This document shows, in pieces, positions 46,583 to 55,606 of a DNA stretch of 64,000 nucleotides. Position 1 is the stretch's first letter. Every line of letters begins with the position of its first letter. The stretch covers positions 118,377-182,376 of the forward strand of contig NZ_ARYN01000013.1 in assembly GCF_002094855.1 (NCBI RefSeq). Direction: 5' to 3'. Made by a program: the position numbers and the translations under genes. The notes beneath the pieces are model-generated. The model saw only the letters and a program-made list of their open reading frames with translations, did not search any database and was not told where the DNA came from. Origin of the DNA: Zunongwangia atlantica 22II14-10F7. Lineage in GTDB: Bacteria; Bacteroidota; Bacteroidia; Flavobacteriales; Flavobacteriaceae.

Positions 46583-48154
46583 CTAGTAACCCGGATTCTG
46601 TTCAATCCTACCTTGTGATAATTGAATCTCCTCTGGAGGTATTGGCCATAACATATGAATTGACTCATCAAATAATTCTCCTTTATTCATTGCCTCGCCC
46701 ATATTGGTGGTTTCAAATGGATCATCATTTTCATTTAAATTATAATCCACAAAACTTCCATTTGGCCCCATAATTAAAGAAATACGTGGTGTGCCATTGA
46801 TTTTCTGGCGTCTAATATCATATAACCTATGTAATTCAAGAGCTAATTCTAAACGTCTTTCCTTCCAGATAGCGTCCCTTAGTGTGGGACCACTAAGATT
46901 CATATTTGTTTCCAACTCAACCCTATCTCTTACTTTTGCTAAAGATTCTAGGGCTTCCTGCTCATTACCGTTAAAATATGCGGCCTCAGCGTGCATTAAC
47001 AAAACATCTGCATATCTAATATGAATATGACTTAATGGATGTTGGCCTATTTGATACGGCTCTGGTCTATCAACAGTAGGTACATAATATTTTCGGTTAA
47101 TTCTACCTGATTTATTTCTAGCAGGAGCAGCATCAAATTCGGTTACTTCTGGATCGCCATATACAGGCTCACCGTGTTTTATTATCGTTGATCTTAAACG
47201 AATAGAATCTCCTTCTGATAAAAATGCATTTTCTAAATCACTGGTTGGAGTACCCCAACTCCAACCTAAATCTGCACGACTTCCCTGAGTGGTTGAATAA
47301 ACGCCTCCAATATTAGGAAACTGTTCATTATTAATATAACCTACCTCAAAAATAGACTCAACTCCGTATCTATGGTTAGGCTTCCATACATCTGCAAAAT
47401 TATCTTCAAGCTTATATTCATTTGATTGAATAACATTTTCGAACATTTGCTCTGCCTCCATCCATTTTTCCTGATATAAATAGGCCTTTCCCAAAAGAGA
47501 CTGAGCTGCTCCCCTAGTAGCTCTACCAAAATCTTTTTGAGCGTACATGCTTTTTAAAGGAAGTACAGCTATTGCATCATTTAAATCCTGTTCGATCTGA
47601 GTATATACTTCTTCAACACTATTTCGCGTATATTCATAAACCTCTGGCTCGAACAACTCATCCCAAGTAGTAACGATAGGCACTCCACCATAATTTTTCA
47701 CTAATTCAAAATAGAACCAGGCTCTCAAAAATTTAGTTTCCGCCAGTAAGCGCATCTTATGATCTTCATCCATTTCTACTTCAGAAATTTGGTCCAAAGC
47801 TAAATTAGCACGGGTGATCCCAATGTAATTGTGCTCCCAAAAAGAATTGATATAGGCTGAGCCCGGAAAAACATTAAAATGCGCAATGCCAGTTATATCA
47901 GCTCTGGGCTGTTCGGTATTACCAGACCATTGATTGTCAGAGGCCATGCCATTAATTGTTCTAAAAAAATTAATTTGTGCCCAACCTTCACCATTTACCT
48001 TCTGATAAATACCGTTTACAAATCTTTCACTTGCCTCTGCTGATGCAAAAAAATCATCTAATTCCTGTTGTCCCCGTAATGGCTGATCTAAAAAATCATC
48101 AGTACAACCATTTAAGACAACACCTAATACGATTAATAATACTATTCTTTTCAT
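46583..48154 (-). CDS. SusD/RagB family nutrient-binding lipoprotein (large PUL)
   Basis: 523-residue lipoprotein (LGVVLNGCTDDFLDQPL, Cys16). SusD blocks: FLRAWFYFELVKNYGGVPIVT near residue 150, AAQSLLGKAYLYQEKWMEAE, and C-terminal ERRLELALELHRLYDIRRQ. It starts 11 nt downstream of the SusC gene. It is the shorter SusD type and ends with PPEEIQLSQGRIEQNPGY, a common SusD C terminus. It would bind the PUL substrate outside the cell and gate the SusC channel. This is the only SusCD pair of the large PUL, so substrate uptake depends on it. Confidence 0.93.
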   Translation of the reverse strand: MKRIVLLIVLGVVLNGCTDDFLDQPLRGQQELDDFFASAEASERFVNGIYQKVNGEGWAQINFFRTINGMASDNQWSGNTEQPRADITGIAHFNVFPGSAYINSFWEHNYIGITRANLALDQISEVEMDEDHKMRLLAETKFLRAWFYFELVKNYGGVPIVTTWDELFEPEVYEYTRNSVEEVYTQIEQDLNDAIAVLPLKSMYAQKDFGRATRGAAQSLLGKAYLYQEKWMEAEQMFENVIQSNEYKLEDNFADVWKPNHRYGVESIFEVGYINNEQFPNIGGVYSTTQGSRADLGWSWGTPTSDLENAFLSEGDSIRLRSTIIKHGEPVYGDPEVTEFDAAPARNKSGRINRKYYVPTVDRPEPYQIGQHPLSHIHIRYADVLLMHAEAAYFNGNEQEALESLAKVRDRVELETNMNLSGPTLRDAIWKERRLELALELHRLYDIRRQKINGTPRISLIMGPNGSFVDYNLNENDDPFETTNMGEAMNKGELFDESIHMLWPIPPEEIQLSQGRIEQNPGY

Positions 48155-48165
48155 TTTTAAAAATT

Positions 48166-51100
48166 TTATAATGAGAAATTAAGTCCAACTAAAAAAGTTC
48201 TAGTAAGTGGATAGTTGGCGTAATCTACTCCATACCCATTGATTACATCTCCTCCTGCACTAACTTCCGGATCAAATCCTGAATAATCTGTAATTGTAAA
48301 TAAATTTTGAGCGGATAATGAAATTCTCATTTTATTGATGCCTTCTAAAGGAATATTATAACCCAATTGTAAATTTTTAAGTCTTACAAAACTACCGTCC
48401 TCCACAAGAAGATCAGACGGCCTTTGATAATTTTGGTTCCTGTCAAGACTACTAAGTCTAGGAAAATCAGCGCCGGGGTTATCAGGCCTCCACACCCTAT
48501 CTAAAGCGCCGGCTCTAACATTTACTTCGTTTATAGCAGAATAAGCAAATAAGTTGGTATAATTGATAATATCGTTCCCAAACACACCATACCACTGCAT
48601 AGTCAAATCCCAACTGCCATACGAGAAGTCCACATTTAAACCAGCTGTAAAATCTGGAAAAGGATTCCCAATAATTGTTAAGTCTTGATCATTGAGAGCT
48701 CCATCGTTATTTTTATCCACAAACCTTAAATCACCAGGAACAGCATTCGGTTGTAAAAGAGCACCATTCTCGCTAGAATGACTGTTTATTTCTGTTTGAT
48801 TTTGGAATAAACCACTGGTTTCATAACCGTAGAACAGCCCAGCTATCTCTCCTGGTCTCGATATTTTCAAGTATCTATTTCCTAAGTCTGATCTTCGTTG
48901 ACCAAATAATTCTTCAATTCCTGGAGCAATTTCTTGCAAACGACTTTCGTTAGCAGATATATTAGTATTTATTGAATAAGTGAATTTATTTTTGGTATCT
49001 GAAAATCCAAAAGATAAATCCCATCCTTTAGACTCCATACTCCCTACATTTTGCGCTATGGTACCAGGAATACCAGTATAGTTTGGCGGCTCAACCTGGA
49101 ACAGAAGATCCTTTGATGTTCGCTGATATCTTTCAATCGAAAATGTCAAACGGTTATCAAAAAGGGCCCCTTCTATTCCAACATTAATATCTTCAACCGT
49201 TTCCCATTTAAGATCTACATTACCGAATCTATTTAAGGTATTTGTTACAACTCTTTCCCCTCCAAATGCGTAATTTGAATCTCCTATTCCAAAAAATCTA
49301 GATGCAGGATTTATATTTTGATTTCCTAGTTGGCCGTACCCGGCTTTAATTTGAAAGGCGTTGATAAAATCAAAATCAAAGAAAGATTCGTCAGCCAAGG
49401 ACCAGCCAACAGAAACACTAGGGAAAGTACCCCATTTATTCTCTTCTGGGAAAACTGAAGATGCATCTCTTCTAACGGCTGCGGTTAAAAAATATTTATC
49501 CTTGTAATTATACATGAGCCTACCAAGATAAGAGAACATCGTTCTTACACTTTCGTTTCCTCCTACACTCATATTCTCACCGGTGGCGGCATCGATATAT
49601 CTTAATTCTTCTGATTGGCCCGGAACATCTTCCCGATAAGCTGACACATAATTAAAACGTTGTTCATCTATAATTAAACCAGCTGTAAAGGTTATATCAT
49701 GTTCTCCAAACTTATTTTTATAGGTAGCCGTATTATTCCAAACCCAGTCTCTGTTATTATTGATCCTTCTAGATACATTATTTATAAGATTTTGTTCATT
49801 AGGGTGAATAAAGAATTCAGGATTAAAATCATCACGACGGCTACTATCAAAGTTAAAACCAAATTGACTTTGAAGGTCCAACCATTCAAAAGGGGTATAA
49901 TTTAACTGCGTATTAGTAAACAATCCAAAATAATTAATTCCCCCAAAAACCCTTGATACACTCGCAACCGGATTTGGAACTCCTATCCCTGAACGACCGA
50001 AAATACTAAACTCATTTCTACCTGCTCTTTCCTCAATTGGAATGTATACATCAGTAGTTGGTTCAATCCTTAAAGTATTGTAGAATATATTAGGAGTATC
50101 TTCCCAACGTTCATATCTCGGACTTATATCTTGCTTTAGTTTAATCTTATCACTAATTTGAAAGTCCAAATTGAAGCGACCAGTTATTTTTTTTCTATAG
50201 CCTTTCTCAAAATGAGATTGCTCTTCAAAATACCCAACACTTGCAAGGTATTTTATATCTTTTCCACCACCAGAAATACCTAAATTATAATTTTGAACCA
50301 GAGCAAAATCACTTAATACTTCATCCTGCCAGTTTGTTCCTTCACCAAATTCACTAATTTCTTCTTCCGAAAACTTTATATCCTGTCCTTCATTTATATT
50401 TCTTTCATTAATCACTCTTGCATACTCCTGTGAATCCGCTAAATCTATTTTATTTATATTACTCACACCCGATGATACATCTAAAGTAAACAAGGCTTTA
50501 CCAATTTTCCCACGTTTAGTTGTAATTAAAATTACACCGTTTGAAGCTCGAGAACCATAGATTGCTGCGGCAGAAGCATCTTTTAAAATTTGAAAATCTT
50601 TTATATCTCTAGGATTAAGAAAGTTTAGATTTGTACCGGAAGGAAGCATCACGCCATCAACAACAATAAGAGGTGATTTATCGTTATTAAAACTAGTAAT
50701 ACCACGTATTAAGATTTCTGGCGCAGCACCAGGGGCCCCACCTTGAGAAATCACCTGGACACCCGAAGCACGACCCTGTAATCCTTCTGCAGCATTCCCC
50801 GTAGTAATTTTTTCTAAATCATCTCCATCTACGGTTGAAATACTACTAGTTACTTCTTTTTTCCTTGCCTCTCCATATCCAATAACAACCACTTCTTCAA
50901 GTGCTTCTTGATCACTAGACAGTTGAATATCTATAGTGGTTCGACCATCAACTTTAGCATCTTTAGATACAAATCCTATATAGCTAAAAGAAAGTGTGGA
51001 ATTAGATGACACTTTTATCTCGTAGTTTCCATCAAAATCGGTAATTACTCCATTGGATGTTCCTTTCTCGATAACATTTACACTAGGCAAAGGCACACCA

Positions 51101-51219
51101 TCTATATCGGTTACTGTTCCACTTACCGTAGTCTCTTGCGCAAGGATGTTCAAACTAAATAACATCGCGAAACAAAAGAAAACAGTTTTAATATTTATTT
51201 TCTTATAAGTCTTATTCAT
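48166..51219 (-). CDS. SusC/RagA family TonB-dependent transporter (large PUL)
   Basis: 1017 residues. Signal peptide (about 1-27, LNILAQ), CarboxypepD_reg-like domain (about 30-110, TVSGTVTDIDGVPLPSVNVI), TonB-type sequence EALEEVVVIGYGEARKK, plug with PLIVVDGVMLPSG and ILKDASAAAIYGSRASNGV, and a barrel ending RTFLVGLNFSL. It forms the import channel for oligosaccharides of the large PUL, paired with SusD 11 nt downstream. The SGBP gene is 19 nt upstream, and the sulfatase beyond it starts the operon. Confidence 0.94.
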   Translation of the reverse strand: MNKTYKKINIKTVFFCFAMLFSLNILAQETTVSGTVTDIDGVPLPSVNVIEKGTSNGVITDFDGNYEIKVSSNSTLSFSYIGFVSKDAKVDGRTTIDIQLSSDQEALEEVVVIGYGEARKKEVTSSISTVDGDDLEKITTGNAAEGLQGRASGVQVISQGGAPGAAPEILIRGITSFNNDKSPLIVVDGVMLPSGTNLNFLNPRDIKDFQILKDASAAAIYGSRASNGVILITTKRGKIGKALFTLDVSSGVSNINKIDLADSQEYARVINERNINEGQDIKFSEEEISEFGEGTNWQDEVLSDFALVQNYNLGISGGGKDIKYLASVGYFEEQSHFEKGYRKKITGRFNLDFQISDKIKLKQDISPRYERWEDTPNIFYNTLRIEPTTDVYIPIEERAGRNEFSIFGRSGIGVPNPVASVSRVFGGINYFGLFTNTQLNYTPFEWLDLQSQFGFNFDSSRRDDFNPEFFIHPNEQNLINNVSRRINNNRDWVWNNTATYKNKFGEHDITFTAGLIIDEQRFNYVSAYREDVPGQSEELRYIDAATGENMSVGGNESVRTMFSYLGRLMYNYKDKYFLTAAVRRDASSVFPEENKWGTFPSVSVGWSLADESFFDFDFINAFQIKAGYGQLGNQNINPASRFFGIGDSNYAFGGERVVTNTLNRFGNVDLKWETVEDINVGIEGALFDNRLTFSIERYQRTSKDLLFQVEPPNYTGIPGTIAQNVGSMESKGWDLSFGFSDTKNKFTYSINTNISANESRLQEIAPGIEELFGQRRSDLGNRYLKISRPGEIAGLFYGYETSGLFQNQTEINSHSSENGALLQPNAVPGDLRFVDKNNDGALNDQDLTIIGNPFPDFTAGLNVDFSYGSWDLTMQWYGVFGNDIINYTNLFAYSAINEVNVRAGALDRVWRPDNPGADFPRLSSLDRNQNYQRPSDLLVEDGSFVRLKNLQLGYNIPLEGINKMRISLSAQNLFTITDYSGFDPEVSAGGDVINGYGVDYANYPLTRTFLVGLNFSL

Positions 51220-51238
51220 CTTAAAAAATTTAATTCGA

Positions 51239-52642
51239 TTAATTCGTTGGAGTTATCATTACAGTATTTAGATGAGTATCAAAAATAAATTGATAGGTAC
51301 CATCAAGTGATTCTTCCGAAAATGTAAGGGTAGAACCTCCCTGAGGCACAGCCTTATTCTCATCAAATCGCCAGAATGGAGCCCAACCTTCTTTATTTGA
51401 ATTCATTATCATTCCATTCGCACCTTCACTATCAGGTTCATCAAATATTTCGACAGTTGCATAAAATCTATATAGATTATCCTCATCTTGTATTAGAGCT
51501 TTACCTGAGCTAAAATGAAAACACCTGAAGGAATCATCGGCATCCGCATTACAGGTATTTTCCCCATTTACACGCATACCTGTTGCAATGATCTGTACAA
51601 AATCAAAAGTTTCGTCTGTAGGTGTATAAGGAGTAATGCTATATGTAAAATCTCTTAAATCTATTTTCAGTTCATAATACCCCTTACTCGGCAATACCAG
51701 AGGATCAACCTCTGAACTAGTTCCATTTACCAAACTACCTTCCTCATTAGGGTCTGCTCCAAAGGTATAAGGCTCAAACGATGCTTTCTGAGGAATAAAT
51801 CTTATTTCGGTATTTGCTTCTGCAGCATAATATCTCCCAGAAAAAACAAATCCTTGCTCCTCTTCTGTTGAACTCCCATTCATTATAGCGGGCACCCCAA
51901 AAACATCAGAAGTTAATTGAGTATCAGAAGTTACTTCGGTCATATACATTTTCTCGAACTTCAACTCATCAAATACATTAACGGTGAAACTGGTAGAATT
52001 AGAATTCCCAGCCATATCCGTTACTATAGCATTAAATGAGTAAGCACCCGTTGATTCTATATTTAGACTATTTTCATAAGTAAAACTACTACCTGAAATT
52101 TCTAGGATATCATTAAAATCATTACTTTCTATTCTAAATTCAGATAGAGATTCATTATCCGTCACTGTAATATTGAATTCTATTTCATCCCCATCACCGA
52201 GTAATACAGTTGCACCATCCATTGGTTCTTCTATTGATATTTGAGGTGCTTCCACATCTAGATCAAGAGTTACAGTAAAATCAGTGGTGGTACTTATTCC
52301 TCCAATATTTGTGGAAGTTACACTTATAATATGCTCACTATTTTCAGTCGCTCTTTCTGGAACTTTAAAAGTGTAATCTAAATTGTATGAATTAGGTAAG
52401 GAATCCTTAATTATAGTTTTATCTAAATCCCAAGGTTCATATTTTATGTTGACCGTTTTAATTCCTGCTGGATCATTAATTGTTGCTTTCAATGATAAAT
52501 CCATTCCAGGCAAAGAAGATATAGTTGTTTCAGCCATTGTAAATTCCGGTTGAGAATCTACTCTCATATTATTATCATCATCTGTGTCGCAACCAACAGC
52601 CAGTATGAGTAAAATAACTCCTAGTAAAATTTTATTTTTCAT
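51239..52642 (-). CDS. Surface glycan-binding protein with Ig-like domains
   Basis: 467-residue lipoprotein (ILAVGCDTDDDN, Cys18). Two Ig-like/Big-type domains follow: about 30-130 (TTISSLPGMDLSLKATINDP) and about 130-225 (APQISIEEPMDGATVLLGDG, TDMAGNSNSTSFTVNVF). The C-terminal ~240 residues have a SusE/SusF-like character (FSGRYYAAEANTEIRFIPQK, LDGTYQFIFDTHLNTVMIT). It should bind the polymer at the cell surface. The gene lies upstream of SusC instead of after SusD, the usual SGBP position. Domain edges are approximate and the binding partner is inferred. Confidence 0.8.
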   Translation of the reverse strand: MKNKILLGVILLILAVGCDTDDDNNMRVDSQPEFTMAETTISSLPGMDLSLKATINDPAGIKTVNIKYEPWDLDKTIIKDSLPNSYNLDYTFKVPERATENSEHIISVTSTNIGGISTTTDFTVTLDLDVEAPQISIEEPMDGATVLLGDGDEIEFNITVTDNESLSEFRIESNDFNDILEISGSSFTYENSLNIESTGAYSFNAIVTDMAGNSNSTSFTVNVFDELKFEKMYMTEVTSDTQLTSDVFGVPAIMNGSSTEEEQGFVFSGRYYAAEANTEIRFIPQKASFEPYTFGADPNEEGSLVNGTSSEVDPLVLPSKGYYELKIDLRDFTYSITPYTPTDETFDFVQIIATGMRVNGENTCNADADDSFRCFHFSSGKALIQDEDNLYRFYATVEIFDEPDSEGANGMIMNSNKEGWAPFWRFDENKAVPQGGSTLTFSEESLDGTYQFIFDTHLNTVMITPTN

Positions 52643-52695
52643 GATTTCGTATTAAAAGTTAATATTTACGCCAAATCAGCCTTACAGTACTATTT

Positions 52696-54174
52696 CTATT
52701 TTTCCTTAGGGAATTGAGCTTTTATATCTTTTAGATATTGCATAAGATCATCTTCAAGACTTGAAGCAAGTTCTGGTTTTAAAGAGGCTAAATTAGTAGA
52801 TTCGGAAGGGTCGGCATTTAAATTATAAAGTTCGTTTTCCCCACTCTCATAAAAGTGTATAAGTTTCCAATCTCCACTTCTAATTACTGAAGCAGGTTTT
52901 CCTCCCTGAGGACTATAATGAGGATAATGCCAATACAGACTTCGATCAGGCATTTCTTCTGATGAAAGAATTGGTTTAAGGGAAATACCGGAAAATTGTT
53001 GATCAGGTTTTTTATCAACACCACTTACATCAACAAGTGTAGGGAAAAAATCATGGCTAATTACAGGATATTCAACCACTCTATTTGAATCTTCGTCTGT
53101 TAGTGGTGGATACTTGATTATTAATGGCTCCCTAATTCCTCCTTCGTAAACCCATCCCTTACCTCCGCGCAGAGGTTTATTGGACGTAACACCGTAGCCA
53201 GGAGCTGAAAGTCCACCATTATCCGAAAAGAAAATAACCATGGTATTCTCATCCAAACCAAGTTCCTCTAGTTTATTCATTAGCGATCCTACAACTGAAT
53301 CCATGGCCCATACCATTGAAGCATAAGTAGCATCACTTTGATTTATTCGATGTTTTACTCCTTTATCGTTTTCGTAAACACCATTAGAATCCAATCCAAG
53401 CTTTTCTTGTCTATTTTTAAAAATTTCAATAAAATTTTCGGGAGCCTCAATTGGCGTATGCACATTATACATCGAAAAATACATAAAAAAAGGATTATTT
53501 GACTGCTTTGTATGTTTTTCAAGTAGAGAAATAGCCTCTCTTTCTAATCTGAACGGCAAATATTCTCCATCAGGTCCATCTTCCAAACGAGGATTATTAT
53601 AAGGTGAAAAGAAACTACCTGGATTACCTCTACTCCAACCAGCAATATTTACGTCAAACCCCTGATTTTCGGGCCAATATTCTTCTGTCTCGCCTAAATG
53701 CCATTTTCCAATGAAGTACGTAGAATAGCCGTTGGCTTTTAATGATTCTGCCATTGTAATTCTATCTAATGCGAGATGATCCGCGATTCTGGGTTGCATT
53801 AATTCATCACCACTGCGATCTTCATATTTCTGAGCTCCTATCCAATTAGAGATATTAACCTTTTGATGAGCAGGATCCATTCCGGTTAGTATACTGGCGC
53901 GAGTTGGGCTACATACCGGATTAGCAGCATAAGCATTAGTAAATCTAACCCCCTCCTTAGCCAATTTATCTATCTCAGGCGTAAGATAGTAATCGCTACC
54001 TTGAACCCCTAAATCTTTCCAGCCAAGGTCGTCAACTAAAATAAAAACAATGTTCGGCTTTTCATTTTGATTTATCTGAGCTTGCATATCGGTTAAAATC
54101 AAAAGAAACAAAGTCATTAATATATTACCATTAATAATATGTCTAAAATTTAAAATACCTCGAACTGAATTCAT
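52696..54174 (-). CDS. Secreted S1-family sulfatase (arylsulfatase A-like, Cys type)
   Basis: 492 residues with a signal peptide (hydrophobic 14-30, ending MQAQ). The sulfatase motif is CSPTR (Cys88 to Arg92) in AANPVCSPTRASILTG, the form typical of S1_16-type enzymes, and the metal-binding Asp pair is in FILVDDLGWKD (Asp48/Asp49). Also visible are YFIGKWHLGETEEYWPENQG and IFFSDNGGLSAPGYG. It is the first gene of the large PUL and divergent from the AraC gene. Members with this motif often remove sulfate from galactose units, which is why a sulfated galactan is considered; that step is inference. Confidence 0.9.
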   Translation of the reverse strand: MNSVRGILNFRHIINGNILMTLFLLILTDMQAQINQNEKPNIVFILVDDLGWKDLGVQGSDYYLTPEIDKLAKEGVRFTNAYAANPVCSPTRASILTGMDPAHQKVNISNWIGAQKYEDRSGDELMQPRIADHLALDRITMAESLKANGYSTYFIGKWHLGETEEYWPENQGFDVNIAGWSRGNPGSFFSPYNNPRLEDGPDGEYLPFRLEREAISLLEKHTKQSNNPFFMYFSMYNVHTPIEAPENFIEIFKNRQEKLGLDSNGVYENDKGVKHRINQSDATYASMVWAMDSVVGSLMNKLEELGLDENTMVIFFSDNGGLSAPGYGVTSNKPLRGGKGWVYEGGIREPLIIKYPPLTDEDSNRVVEYPVISHDFFPTLVDVSGVDKKPDQQFSGISLKPILSSEEMPDRSLYWHYPHYSPQGGKPASVIRSGDWKLIHFYESGENELYNLNADPSESTNLASLKPELASSLEDDLMQYLKDIKAQFPKEK

Positions 54175-54201
54175 AAACTAAAATTATGTTAATATTGATT
54201 T

Positions 54202-54209
54202 CAAATATA
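54202..54209 (-). promoter_or_regulatory. Possible -7 element for the large PUL
   Basis: TATATTTG on the minus strand fits TAnnTTTG and lies 28 nt upstream of the sulfatase ATG at 54174. No TTG is found at the expected -33 distance, so a regulator may be needed to activate it. The AT-rich context makes a chance match possible. Confidence 0.3.
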
Positions 54210-54314
54210 GAGCTTAAGACAATATGGATAAATGGAGATAACAATTGTAATGATGGACTTTCTTGTGATTTTTCCAAATAATCACATCTTAATCAAAAAA
54301 TATTAAATTTTTGT

Positions 54315-54346
54315 ATTTAGTTTTATTATAAATATTAAAACTAAAT
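54315..54346. promoter_or_regulatory. 11-bp inverted repeat between the large PUL and its divergent AraC gene
   Basis: ATTTAGTTTTA (54315-54325) and TAAAACTAAAT (54336-54346) are perfect inverted arms with a 10-nt spacer. It lies in the 259-bp divergent region between the sulfatase gene and the AraC gene and is a candidate operator for AraC control of both. AraC proteins usually bind direct repeats, so this fit is not certain. Confidence 0.45.
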
Positions 54347-54433
54347 TTATTATCGATATATTATTTATCCGAGGGTTTCTTGATAAATATCAAAAACATT
54401 ATATTCATCCCTCATAACTTAAAGAATTCAAGA

Positions 54434-55324
54434 ATGGATAATCATACGCCTTTAGAGAAAAAAAAAGAGGGGTTCCTAGGACAAAAAATGATAGTCCTTC
54501 CTCCTGATGCATTAAGAAAAATTCTTAAAAATGTGTTGATACAAAATTTTCATTTAACAGCGATTGGCCATTACCCCAATGCAGTATTTCATGACAGAAA
54601 AAGAACAACTGGTTCCAAAGAATATATATTACTCTATTGCACTGAGGGGGAGGGGGAGGTTTCAATCAATAAAAAATTTTTACCACTTAAGCCTAATCAA
54701 TTTATTATTGTCCCACCCAATATACCACATCACTATAGAAGTTCAGTGAAAAACCCTTGGACTATTTTTTGGGTTCATTTCACAGGGAAAAGAGCTCAGT
54801 TTATATATAATAAATATGCAAATACTGCGTCCCCTGTGAAGTTTATAGCCTACAATGAGGAAATTATTAAAAAATTTTTATCGATCATTGATTTATTGAA
54901 ATTCTCGTTTGAGGAAAGATACCTCGAAGTTGCTAATATTAACCTTACTCAGTTCATAAGTTTCTTTATCTACCAACAAGAATATAATTCGAAGATATCT
55001 GAAAAAAACATGGTAAATAAGTCTATTGAATATATGAAAGAAAATTTACATAAGCCGCTTACTATATACGACTTAGCGGAAAACCATAACCTATCAGTTT
55101 CAAGATATTCTGAAATTTTTAAAGAAAATACAGGACATCCACCTATCCATTATTTCATTCAGTTAAAAATACAGAAGTCTTGTCAATATTTATACTTCAC
55201 AGATAAAAATATAAAAGAAATATGTACATTGGTAGGCTTTAAAGACCCATATTATTTTTCAAGAATGTTTAAGAAAATTATGGACGTTTCACCTTCAAAG
55301 TATAAAAGCACCTATAAAAGTTAA
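54434..55324 (+). CDS. AraC family transcriptional regulator of the large PUL (probable)
   Basis: 296 residues from the ATG at 54434 (MDNHTPLEKKKEGFLG). A TTG at 54380 gives a longer but less likely start. The N-terminal cupin-like domain (about 30-130) has RTTGSKEYILLYCTEGEGEV and FIIVPPNIPHHYRSS, typical of the AraC_binding sugar-sensor domain. The C-terminal helix-turn-helix pair (about 195-295) has LTIYDLAENHNLSVSRYSEIF and IKEICTLVGFKDPYYFSRMF. This group often activates glycoside-utilization operons on binding a sugar. It is divergent from the sulfatase PUL, with an inverted repeat between them. Confidence 0.9.
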   Translation: MDNHTPLEKKKEGFLGQKMIVLPPDALRKILKNVLIQNFHLTAIGHYPNAVFHDRKRTTGSKEYILLYCTEGEGEVSINKKFLPLKPNQFIIVPPNIPHHYRSSVKNPWTIFWVHFTGKRAQFIYNKYANTASPVKFIAYNEEIIKKFLSIIDLLKFSFEERYLEVANINLTQFISFFIYQQEYNSKISEKNMVNKSIEYMKENLHKPLTIYDLAENHNLSVSRYSEIFKENTGHPPIHYFIQLKIQKSCQYLYFTDKNIKEICTLVGFKDPYYFSRMFKKIMDVSPSKYKSTYKS

Positions 55325-55606
55325 GCATTGAGAAATATTAAATTCCAAATGTAAATTATGCCTTATAGCTATTAACCGCTTAGTACCAAAAGTGAGTAAC
55401 CCTATTAATACGAGTATACAGACGAGCCACAGCACACTTTTCTCAGTACAGCCACAGGCTTTCTAAACAAAGATATAAAATCTGGCGATTTCACATTGGA
55501 ATCCTTAAATTTTTGATTTACACCCAAACTATTAGCTGTTTTTATTAGCCCGCAAGATAGTTTTGATACAGACTTTCTCCTATGAATATAATTTTGATTT
55601 TGAAAA

